Shown here: positions 55,240 to 64,000 of the stretch, piece after piece
Layout of the letters: each line of letters starts with the position of its first letter
Numbering within the stretch: position 1 is the stretch's first letter
Source of the DNA: Hofstenia miamia
Taxonomy: Eukaryota; Xenacoelomorpha; Acoela
Length of the DNA: 64,000 bases
Assembly: GCA_004352715.1 (NCBI GenBank)
Contig: SCFE01000108.1
Coordinates: forward strand, 1,138,361-1,202,360
Direction of reading: 5' to 3'
Notes under the pieces: model-generated
What the model was told of the DNA's origin: nothing
The model's input: the letters and a program-made list of their open reading frames with translations, nothing else
Database searches by the model: none
Translations under genes and position numbers: made by a program

Positions 55240-56560
55240 ATGAGACATGAAATCTTGCATGGAAAGAAAGCGAAGGCAAGCTTTATGCTCATAAATTAGT
55301 CAGAAATTTCAAATAGTAGAATTGATAAAATTTTAGAAAGAAAAGAGTGCCACACATTAAAGAACTGGTTTGTTTTCACCAATGTTTGCAGAATAAGTAA
55401 TCGCTGTTTGCATAATTACGGTGAAAGTTATATTGAATAATGTTGGAAATTAGGATGTCAGCAGCATTAAATATAATTCGAATAAGGCCATTCTTTTTCT
55501 GAAAGATATTTTATAAAGATCTAGAAAGCCAGAGTAGATTGCCTCGGAGATCATACCGAGAATATCTAACTAGTGCGCGCGTTTAACCGGAAATCAATGC
55601 GAAATAAAAATGTGCATAGTAGAAAGTAAATTATTTGTTCAAGATAAACATTTATGAACATAAGCTCTACATAAATATATATTTAAAATGATGAATAATA
55701 CCTAGATAACGCTCAAAATTTCAGCCGGTATATATTTAAATGTTAAAAAGAGAACACCTAAAACACACAGGCTTTGGTTTCATAATAGATGGATAAAACA
55801 TTTAAGCGCCACAAATATAAAAAAACGAATTTTCAAATACATTATTTTACAAATTGTCATAAAATTTGAAAGTACGTTTTGATTAACAATTCTCAATTTC
55901 TAAAAAGTGTCATCCACATGTTTCACTCCAGGCGCAGTCGTTAAGATATTATTGTATTTACAGTTTATGCAAAAACTAATCATATCTTGAAAAAGAGAAC
56001 TTGTTTATGAGGTTCTCTAGAAGAAATAGAAAGATTGTATGTACATGTATATACATGAGAACGGGCTTTCTAAAGCACCGCTTAATTCCAGAGAAAGCAG
56101 AATAGTTTTAAATAAAATAATTCTGTATCATAATATTAACATAGATAAATAAAAATTTAATATTTAACCGAAAACAAACATTTTGACCATATATTAACAT
56201 AATGATAAAATGAGAAAGACTTCAAACTGAATATAAATGGTTGAAAACGCATCACAATGTACTGTTCACAAATAACAAAATAAAATGTTAAAGGCTTTCA
56301 ACGGAAAAACAACGTTCATTTGCTGAAAAAAACTTTGCTCAATAGCGGTATTAGAACGTCTAGTAAACTTGAATTCCAATTTTCATAGTCATTTTTACAA
56401 AAATACAGAAATTTATTTTTTTAAACCTTATTTTGATAGAAGAATGAAGTGTTGACCTAGCAAATCATTTTTGACATTTTGATCTTACAACTATACCAAA
56501 ATAACTTCACAATTACGAGTCGACCAACGGTACAATGGGTAAACCAATGATTCGTGTCCG
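55240..56560. other. BAR-RhoGAP intron, nothing delimited
   Basis: No coding remnant. The motif TTTATGAGGTTC at about 56005 also occurs at about 52728 and 53348, suggesting a dispersed repeat end, but no element could be bounded. Confidence 0.4.
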
Positions 56561-56564
56561 GACC

Positions 56565-57042
56565 TTAACCTTAAACAGCCTTGCGTCCTCTTTAAAGGAC
56601 AAATAATCTTCAAGCATATTTCCAAATTTGAAAATTTTGGGAACATATTTTACCGTAATCTTAAAAATTTCCATTGAAGCGTATTGCTGTGGCAGGGGTT
56701 GTTGAAAATATTAATAAGTTTTCTTTGAGAATTTCATATTTTTAAAAAAGATTTAAATTTTCTTCATACCTAGTGTTCATGTATTTAGAAGGTTTTGAGC
56801 CAATGGAGACAACAAAGAACTTTGACTGTTTCTTGATATGTGCAAAGATATTCCAAACCCATTGAGGCATGCCGTGTGTAAAGTCAGAGGTCGCAGACTT
56901 AGAACGAAAAAGAAAGAGGAGACTCTCCATTATCATGTGGTGCTTTCAGATTGCGCATAGCTTTAATAGTTTTTGAGCTATAAGAAGAAATTTTTACAGG
57001 ACCATGAAATTTTTTAAAAATCCCTGGGCTGTTTAAGGTTAA
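56565..57042. mobile_element. piggyBac-like MITE, complete copy (478 bp)
   Basis: Perfect 16-bp inverted termini: TTAACCTTAAACAGCC at 56565-56580 and GGCTGTTTAAGGTTAA at 57027-57042. The outermost TTAA fits a piggyBac target duplication, with termini starting CCTT/CCCT. No ORF. It is the reference copy for the related pieces at 37657, 45700, 46716 and 58999. Confidence 0.75.
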
Positions 57043-57049
57043 CATCTAG

Positions 57050-57720
57050 AAGTATACACAGGACAATGATGCGATTATCAGGTAGAGGTCGGGGTTACTC
57101 TACCAGTCAACGGACTGAAGAGTGGGTGGCAACAGATCTGCTCTGGCACTTCCCCTAGAAGTGTGCAGGCCGGCTTAATCATGATTGCCCTCTGGCGACC
57201 CCTGGCACGCAGAGTGCTGATCTGTGTTGAGTCTGATCAGCAGAGAGTGAAGCCGAAGGCCGAGCTTCGTGAGAGGGTTGCGCCTCTCTACAGCTTTCGC
57301 CAACCAAGGCTACTAACTGAGGTAACTCGTGAGCACCTGCGTCTGCCTGCTATGGAGATCCTGATTATTTTGGAGATATTTGACACTTGTAGTGCAAAGC
57401 ACCAAGTGAGCCCTAAAATCTCCGTAACTTAGAATGTCGGATCATAACTAAAACCCATGACAAAGCAAAGCTCCCTCATAGGTAAGGCTCAGCAAATGCT
57501 GGCCTAGGCCTATCTAGAGGCCAGAGACAGAAGAAAATCCTCTGTATAACTGCCCTCGTAGACGCACTCTACGGCTCTGGGCATAGACGTCGCCGTCTGC
57601 TCGACAGAACAGACAGTCTCACTCATCGTCACCGCCCCCATATGTGCAAAGCACACATAGTTGCACCTTCTTATACCCTATTGTTTAACGTCCACTCTAG
57701 GTTCGGGACTCCGCAAAGCG
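57050..57720. other. GC-rich island of unknown origin
   Basis: About 670 bp, visibly richer in G and C than everything around it, with sharp edges. It carries stop-poor frames (for example IALWRPLARRVLICVESDQQ) but no motif I can assign. The 3' part (CTCTAGGTTCGGGACTCCGC) looks like the GC-rich 3' UTR of some LINEs. Probably a truncated retroelement end or a CpG-rich regulatory block. Confidence 0.45.
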
Positions 57721-58229
57721 AGGTAGTTATTTTGGCACTTAAAAGCATAAATTACATATATAACAATATAGCTAATAAAGGATAAATTTGATTGAAAAAA
57801 ACAGACCTCAAATAATCAATTTTAGGCTTTTCAGATAACTCCAATAAAAAGGATATCATTAGCAAGATTATTGCTATATCCAGAGTTACCACTTCATTCA
57901 TGACTAGAAGTGACAAAATAATTTTAGATACATAAGAAAAATAGAAATTCAAGTGTGTCTAGTAAGATAAATAGAGGGAAGGCGAAGCCATGTGTTTGAA
58001 GGAAGGAATTTCTAAAAGTTTTCCTTGAAAGTTTATGAAAGTTGTTTCCTTATTCCTTCTTTAGATTTGCAATAAACAAATTTAAGTCAATCAAGAAAAA
58101 AGTGACCAAAAGGTGATCAAAAGTGACTTTAATAAAAACTTTTAATAAAAAATTGATCAAAAATGACTAGTCACTTAAAAGTGTTAGGCCTGGTTATAGC
58201 ATTCAAATTAAGTTTAGTAAACAGCTCAC
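57721..58229. other. BAR-RhoGAP intron, nothing recognised
   Basis: AT-rich intron sequence between the GC-rich island and the exon at 58230. Confidence 0.4.
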
Positions 58230-58371
58230 CGGTTGAAGTTAAATGATCATCTAATGAAGTTCCAAAAACAGGACCAGATTTACATTCTGATAATTTTTGA
58301 TGTAGCTGAGGAACAAGACGCTCCAAAACCGCAGCTGAAGATTGATGATAGGATTGCAGTTGTTTTACGTA
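58230..58371 (-). CDS. ARHGAP17-like: BAR-RhoGAP exon: end of BAR domain, link to GAP domain
   Basis: 142 bp after CATTTTAG. It reads YVKQLQSYHQSSAAVLERLV then PQLHQKLSECKSGPVFGTSL and DDHLTSTG. 'Q..YH..(A)L..LE...P......' is the last BAR helix, and '(V/P)FGT.L..HL...GR' is the family's fixed link to the GAP domain. Donor GTGAGC leaves one base of the Gly codon completed at 52176, after an intron of 6 kb. Confidence 0.92.
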
Positions 58372-58652
58372 CTAAAATGCTATATTTAAACGTCTTTACA
58401 CAAAAATAAATTTTTATAAGAAATAATACAAAATCAGGCTGTTGCATACTGTCAATCTTTATGGAGATATTTGATGAACTATTGTAGATAAAATTGATCA
58501 TAAACAGAAATTCTACAGAAGATATTCAAATTAATGTACCCTAAAAATTACTGCCAAAAATTCCTTTTTGTGCATCGGTTCATGCAAAGTTACCTCGAAA
58601 ATTAGACGAAACAATTTAAAAGTTAAATTGCATCCAAATAAATACATATACA

Positions 58653-60040
58653 CAGGGTTTCCGCGAAAACATCGGGCAATTTAACGCAGTTCCAGGGAGA
58701 AATTCAAGCAATTTCTAGGCAGCAGCAGAGTGTCAATGCAGCTTAAATGTTCAGACTGAAGTAAATGCCTTCACAGCCAGTGTTGGAAAACAAATGGTCA
58801 TTTTAATCCATGATAATATAGATGATGTAACAACTTTCAAATATATATCAACCTAACAGTGGCATATTCATGTAGTATGACAAGTGGATGGAGCCACAAT
58901 AAAGATTGCACTTAAACAAACAATAAATTTAACGTAGTAAAGGCGGATGCGCTCGATAAGGTAATAGTTTTAAGTCAAAAGCAGTACTAGGTTTAATATT
59001 AACCTAGGAATATTTAAAATTTTTATGGCTTCTTGAAAATTTCTTTAGCACTTATATCTCACGAACTAATTAATTCATTACAAATCTGAAGTGTCTCCTT
59101 TTTCACTTTCGCTCCTAAACTGCGACCCTACGTTGACCCATTGATGCGCGACCGCTGAATTTGCATTCGACACGATCCAATGAGTTTGGGTGGTCTATCT
59201 ACATAAAGAGAAAGTTAAGCTTGGTTGTTGCTCCCAAGGTGCTTTTGACCTCCTAAATACCTGATCATGAGGAATGGTGAAACTTCAAACCTTTTTTAAA
59301 AAAAGAATTTTCAGAGGATTTTTTTGAATTTTTCCAAGGACATCAGCCACAGCAATACTTTAGTATAAATATTCATATCTTAGAACTTCCAAATTTCATA
59401 ATAGGTTTGGAGAAAATTGCTTGAAAATTTGGAAAACAGGTTTTTTACAAAGAACAGGTTAAGGTTAAAGCTAAAACCTTATCGTTTGTCAGAGCACGTA
59501 AGTCAAAATAATCAAATTAAAAACTAAAAACATCGAGTGACAGCTGCTCCAGTGAGTCAAGGAATTGAATTATAGAAATTCCATGAAATTCGTATCTTCA
59601 TTTAGAAAAAATCTCCAATAAACAATTACTATAAAAACAAATTCAAAAAAATTTAAAGAAATCGGTCAAATTCAACTGATGACCAACAATAGACAGCAAT
59701 TTTTCAGATTGATAACTTGCAAATTCGTTTAAATAGCTAGATTTAGATGCAAAATTTAACTATAAAAATGTCAAAAGTGGCTCGAAGGAAATGCATGAAT
59801 TAGTACAAACTTTGTGTGGTTCTATTTTTACGATTTAAACACAGCCTGCGATAACCACGAGCAAAGCAGTTATGTTTTCTATTACCATGCAAATATATCA
59901 ATAGAGAATGAAATAAACAAAGTCTAAAAAGCAACTTATGAATTAAAGCAAATGAATCAAAATGTCTTATAGTGTGTCATCTACTTAAGTCTTCGACTTA
60001 AAACTGTTCCCATATCTTGCGTACCCGCGCGGACACCCTG
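58653..60040. mobile_element. Candidate inverted-repeat DNA element (about 1.39 kb) with a nested MITE
   Basis: The left end is CAGGGTTTCCGCGAAAACAT and the right end, reverse-complemented, CAGGGTGTCCGCGCGGGTAC: 12 of the first 13 bases match, with weaker similarity after. It contains the MITE copy at 58999-59468. No transposase. The short inverted repeat leaves room for coincidence. Confidence 0.4.
58999..59468 (-). mobile_element. piggyBac-like MITE copy (470 bp)
   Basis: TTAACCT at the left and AGGTTAA at the right, with TTAA at both edges. The reverse complement of 59030-59160 matches 56870-57010 (GTCGCAG..., GAAAAAGGAGACACTTCAGAT, GTGAGATATAAG). Opposite orientation to the copy at 56565. 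Confidence 0.62.
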
Positions 60041-60118
60041 ATACAGTATACACTAAAAATAATAATATGAATTTGTAAAATAAAACTTATTTATGAATTA
60101 AAACTAAGCAAAAATTAC

Positions 60119-60187
60119 CGTTAATAGATAAGTGGCGTAATCTCGTTCATGAAGATTATAATTGTAAACGTTCTGAGTCAATTCATC
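60119..60187 (-). CDS. ARHGAP17-like: BAR-RhoGAP exon: BAR domain helix 2/3
   Basis: 69 bp after GTCTATTCTTAG, reading DELTQNVYNYNLHERDYATY then LLT, donor GTAATT; phase 0 at both ends. It matches the family pattern '(K)DQLA.DMY.F...E.(D/E)YA.Y...L'. Short exons of this kind are easily missed, and its identity rests on the match and on phase with both neighbours. Confidence 0.88.
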
Positions 60188-60422
60188 CTAAGAATAGACA
60201 TGTCATGACTTTCCCTCCACAAAGTCTGTAAAGCAGTTGAAGCATGTGCCAGGGTTGTACATTTCAATTAATTTAACAGAAAATATGCAATTTTTTATAA
60301 ATTATTTCTGAATGATTTAATAGAATTGAAATAAAATCGCCAATAGCAAACTTTTTCGCAAATAAGTAAAAATATGTAATTTTAGGATTATAAATATATG
60401 AAACGATAAGACATCAAATATA

Positions 60423-60447
60423 ATATATATATATATATATATATATT
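60423..60447. repeat. (TA)n tract in a BAR-RhoGAP intron
   Basis: About 12 TA units 50 bp from the exon at 60500. Confidence 0.9.
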
Positions 60448-60499
60448 AGACTTTATGGATACATATAATATATAAATGGCAATTAGATGTAAAATATAC

Positions 60500-60718
60500 C
60501 CGAGCACTATTTAATTTGAGTTGGGCCTCATCAAGTGTTTCTTGAGACTGATCAGCTCGACTACTCGCTTCAGCAACTCTTTGTGGATTTTGAAGCTGTT
60601 GAGTCTGCAAACGTTCCAATTGCTTCTGATTTTCAGTATTTTGGTCACGTGCTGAATCATAATCAAGTCCGTATTTTTGAACTTTCGATTTCAATTGTCT
60701 AATGGCACTTGCATTTCC
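60500..60718 (-). CDS. ARHGAP17-like: BAR-RhoGAP exon: BAR domain central helix
   Basis: 219 bp, exactly 73 codons, phase 0 at both ends. The acceptor is GGGAATTTAG. It reads NASAIRQLKSKVQKYGLDYD then SARDQNTENQKQLERLQTQQ and RVAEASSRADQSQETLDEAQ to LKLNSAR, donor GTATAT. 'I....K.L.K..LD.DSAR' is the BAR-domain signature of this family, and the Gln/Glu-rich remainder is a long amphipathic helix. The preceding exons (start codon, helix 1) were not found. Confidence 0.9.
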
Positions 60719-60926
60719 CTAAATTCCCGTTCATTAGTTGCAAAAATATTAAAGTTTTTACATGTTCTTTAGACATTTTTTTCAATTGATGCATATCATA
60801 TCATCATTTAAAGAATAGCTAAAATATGCACGTACTCAACATGTATAGCATAATGCCTTAAAAATGACGAGACAAGATAGCTCATTGGCATAAAGATGTA
60901 GCAGTTTGCAAGGAATTTCATCATAT

Positions 60927-60929
60927 ACA

Positions 60930-60975
<46 letters not shown>

Positions 60976-61203
60976 ATNNNNNNNNNNNNNNNNNNNNNNN
61001 NNNNNNNNNNNNNNNNNNNNNNNNNNNNNNNNNNNNNNNNNNNNNNNNNNNNNNNNNNNNNNNNNNNNNNNNNNNNNNNNNNNNNNNNNNNNNNNNNNNN
61101 NNNNNNNNNNNNNNNNNNNNNNNNNNNNNNNNNNNNNNNNNNNNNNNNNNNNNNNNNNNNNNNNNNNNNNNNNNNNNNNNNNNNNNNNTATAATATATAT
61201 ATA

Positions 61204-61236
<33 letters not shown>
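60927..61236. repeat. (TA)n tract with an internal 211-N gap
   Basis: TA/TTTA repeats on both sides of N 60978-61188, cutting off the 5' side of the LINE that follows. Confidence 0.95.
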
Positions 61237-61237
<1 letters not shown>

Positions 61238-62570
61238 GATGTTTCAAGAAAATGAATATCCTAATGTATGGAAGAAAGCTGTTACCCCTGTACTAAAGAA
61301 TATTGAAGTATGCAAAGAAAACTTCAGGTCAATTGCTGTGACACCGATTCTAGCAAGACAAGTTCATACCTAACCTCTACAATAAAAAAATGGAAAAAAG
61401 GTTGATAAATTTAAATTTGCATACAAAGAAAATAAAAGTACTTATGATTTACTTTATACCATGCAATATGTGTACAGTTCACTCAATGCAGATACAACAT
61501 GCTTAGTGGGAATGATGTTCTTCGACTACAGTAGTGCGTTTATTAACATACTTCAACATAAAATGATAAACCGAATTATGGAAACGTCACTATGGCTCGC
61601 AGAATGGATATTTCAATATATATATCAGATTGGTCACAACAAGTTAAATACAATGCAAATAAGTATTCAATACCAATTGAAGTGGAATGTAATTTACTGA
61701 CCAAACTGATGAAATATCAAATGAAATTATGAATATTGAAAGATCGGTGGTTGCATTGTAAAATACTCAGACGATATGCGTGTCATTGGTAGAATCTACG
61801 ATCAATCTGCTTACAGAGACTATCAGAAGTATAAAGTTCCCATAGAACAAGTTATTGAACAGTCCGTTGTAAGGAACCTTAAAATTAACACAGTAAAGAC
61901 TCAAGAATTAATTATTGCTAATCCTAACATCAAGAAAGCTCATCTTAAATTTAGTTAACGGAGAAGCAATACAACCTGCAATAATCTATAAATAATTAGG
62001 CCTGAACATTGATCAGAATCTAACTTGGAATAGACATGTTTCACACGTTATAGGAATGGCTAACATGAAAATAAAAAGTTTGTCGTTTCTTGTAGAACAC
62101 CTTACTAGTAAAAACAAGTTATTGGTATTCCAATGTTATATAGCACTAGTAAATTTATATGCTGCTGAAGTTTAGTTTCTGGCCTGTCGAAACTACAGAG
62201 AAATCAAATGCGAAAACCTGTCAAACTCTATGCGAAAATTGCAAAAATTGAGAAAAAACATTTATATGAAGTAAAAAACAGTGCTTTTAAAGAGAAATTT
62301 CAAAAAATTATCCTAATAAATGTAAATGATGAATCACATGTCCTGTACAATAACTGTTATTTTCAACAACACATACAAGATGCAAACTAACTATGCCTAG
62401 AATACGTTCTACATATTTTAGGAAATCTTTTATCTATTCGGCTTACAAATATATTGTGTATGGAACCTACCCGCTGTTCCTATAATAACTGTCTCATTCC
62501 TTTTCACGTGAAACATTGTTGTGTGTACAGGAATTAAAACGACATACATACATACATACATATAACGGGA
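61238..62570 (+). pseudogene. Decayed LINE reverse transcriptase with (ACAT)n tail
   Basis: It begins abruptly after the (TA)n tract: NEYPNVWKKAVTPVLK, ENFRSIAVTPILAR, FKFAYKENKSTYDLLYTMQY (the 'F.Y....ST.D.L' block) and CLVGMMFFDYSSAFINILQH (motif A, FDYSSAF with catalytic Asp). After frame breaks come motif B/C remnants, LGLNIDQNLTWNRHV (the 'LG..ID..L.W..H' thumb motif) and YIALVNLYAAEV. It ends near 62570 in ACATACATACATACATATA. A different family from LINEs A-C; RTE/Jockey-like by the FDYSSAF motif. Confidence 0.78.
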
Positions 62571-64000
62571 TATGTTCTCTTTCAGTTTAATGCAAAAAAA
62601 TTCGAAAAAGACCAATCACACCAGTAGCTTCTAAAGGAAGCGCATGAAAATCTTTGAAACGAATGAGATTTGCTTGTTTAGCGTATATGTCAAGAAATCC
62701 TCAAATTCTGAAGGTTCTTCAGCGCACTAAAGGAAATATAAAAATGTGGGTCGTTGGAAAATAATGATTCGTTCTGGATCATTCTCGTATTTAATTCAAC
62801 ATCCTCTGTGCTGTTCAATAGTAAATTTCAGTTTTTCATTCTAACAGCTTACATGCCGTTGCATTTGATTTAAGGACATATTTCCAAAATTATATGTGGA
62901 TTACATATAACACAATTATTGAAAATATACTTTCAGCATAAACAGTGTACAGAATAGGACAGCTTTAGTTATACTGAGGGAAAGGAGAACCACATTTCTC
63001 AATTATGATTTCCAGTTCTGTTCTAAATTCGTTAAACTCTTTTGTGATTTCAAATATAATGATTCTTCTGGCTTCCAGCACACTTACAAAAGAGCAGTGA
63101 TTCAAACCAATTAATTAAAATTCCTTAAATTTTTGTATAAAATGTATTAAATGAGCTTCGTAAAAAAAATTACGATTAAAAGCCATTTCCTATTAAAATA
63201 TTGAGATTGGTTAAAGTCAACAGTTTTTTCTGTCAAAAACATATTGCAAAATTTGTGTAGACATGAAAGACGCGAACTTTGAAAATACTTAGTATGGTTG
63301 TAATGTTAAAAGGCAAAAATAGTTTTAGGTCAAAATTTCATTTTAGATCAAAATAAGGTTAAAATCGACTATTAAACTAGATGTTCTATTGAGGAAGGTT
63401 TTTTGCAAAGGACCGTTCTTTTTCTGGTGAAAACCCTAAACATTTATTTGTACAGTAATATATAACCAGGGATCCGAGTAATGTTTAAACATTTTACAGT
63501 TAAAAACATCAATTGTAATATGGACATATAATCCTAGAAACAATTCCAATGGCATTATTATAACTGTGAACTTGATATTTTACAATATTTGACTCCATAT
63601 ATTTATTAACATTATGCACTTACAATCGAGTTTGTTTTAAATCTTTATTCCCACTCATTCTAAATCATTTGAGAATGTTCTATCCTGATATATTCACATG
63701 TATGATTCATAGTGTACAACAAATTGCTGGCTGTGAAATAAATTTTTTTTATTGTAATCATTTTGAAAAACCGAAAGCTTAATTTTGCATCATTTAGATT
63801 TCAAAGTATCAGAAGATATTGAAATTTTGAAGAATAAAGTCAATTATTTTCCATTACTGATGCAATTACTCAATCTCAACGATGATTGGAACATGCTAAA
63901 GCAGTAGAAATGGTTAATGCTATTATTTCTTCTTTAGAATCTCCATCGGATTCAAATTTTCAAAAGTTCTGAACCGCAATCCAGATTAGGAATCGGAAGC
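62571..64000. other. Terminal 1.4 kb, nothing supported
   Basis: Short splice-bounded frames exist (for example near 62640-62740 on the minus strand and 63796-63990 on the plus strand) but are broken and match no family I know. The first exon(s) of the BAR-RhoGAP gene were looked for here and not found. Confidence 0.4.

Larger units (their letters stand above)
38478..60718 (-). other. ARHGAP17-like: BAR-RhoGAP gene of the ARHGAP17/ARHGAP44/SH3BP1 family (5'-incomplete locus)
   Basis: Nine exons in consistent phase: 60718-60500, 60187-60119, 58371-58230 (BAR C-terminal helices), 52176-52061, 51723-51494, 45384-45268, 45222-44972 (RhoGAP domain and following conserved block) and 38883-38805, 38766-38478 (proline-rich tail and stop). 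Family members bind curved, PIP-rich membrane through the BAR domain, switch off Rac1/Cdc42 through the GAP domain, and bind SH3 proteins through the tail, at cell junctions and endocytic sites. The exons for the first part of the BAR domain and the start codon were not found and may lie beyond 60718, in the 60978-61188 gap or outside the window. Introns of 38, 45 and 312 bp contrast with ones of 6 kb that are full of transposons. Confidence 0.9.

Noticed and set aside
62600-62740. Minus-strand segment reading YAKQANLIRFKDFHALPLEA with an acceptor upstream, tested as the missing first BAR exon
   Set aside because: It does not resemble the BAR helix 1 of this family, has stops in the entry frame, and no phase match to 60718.
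63796-63990. Plus-strand segment after TTTAG (SEDIEILKNKVNYF ... EHAKAVEMVNAIISSLE)
   Set aside because: Two different frames with a stop between them, no family match, and the window ends; insufficient for a call.
1-64000. CRISPR arrays, operons, bacterial-type promoters and terminators
   Set aside because: The window is eukaryotic (spliced genes, LINEs, mariner elements); no direct-repeat/spacer array of CRISPR type exists, and the 16-bp arrays lack spacers.

Overview
This is a eukaryotic, AT-rich, gene-poor window. It holds two interrupted host genes with very short and very long introns, and a dense layer of decayed transposons. It has no operons, no ribosome-binding-site logic and no CRISPR array. 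Conserved exons, GT-AG introns, mariner and Tc1-type elements, hAT and pogo-type transposases, CR1-like LINEs and a Dong/R4-like LINE point to a metazoan. The mariner and DUF4817-type transposases are most like those I associate with arthropods, but the species cannot be named from sequence alone. The sequence is a draft: three 1000-N gaps, three smaller N gaps, and two single-n joins.

Layout. 1-2.9 kb: a Mutator-like transposase fragment, a tRNA-like cloverleaf, two adjacent arrays with a 16-bp period, and weak candidate exons. 4.07-17.4 kb (+): ADRM1/Rpn13, the proteasome ubiquitin receptor. Its Pru domain is on two exons split by a 41-bp intron and its DEUBAD domain on three exons near 15.7-17.4 kb. 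The 9-kb third intron contains a hAT fragment, a Tc1/mariner element, a LINE fragment and a Dong-like LINE beside an ATT repeat. 18-38 kb: no host gene; a DDE_1 transposase fragment and then CR1/L2-like LINEs in both orientations. One has an SGNH-esterase ORF1 and a 2A-like motif, and another has a PHD-finger ORF1. 38.5-60.7 kb (-): a BAR-RhoGAP gene of the ARHGAP17/ARHGAP44/SH3BP1 family, nine exons assembled here in consistent phase, 5' end missing. Its introns (38 bp to about 6 kb) carry mariner-type elements, a pogo-like element, several piggyBac-like MITEs, a possible nested Tudor-like gene remnant and a GC-rich island. 61.2-62.6 kb (+): another decayed LINE. The last 1.4 kb shows nothing I can support.

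The two host genes are functionally unrelated (proteasome substrate capture; Rho-family GTPase and membrane-curvature control). They are adjacent but not co-regulated in any way visible here. The main novelty lies in the repeat fraction: 16-bp-period arrays, TIR elements sitting inside (TA)n tracts, a piggyBac-like MITE family with five partial or complete copies, and a Dong-like element that lost its 3' endonuclease end.
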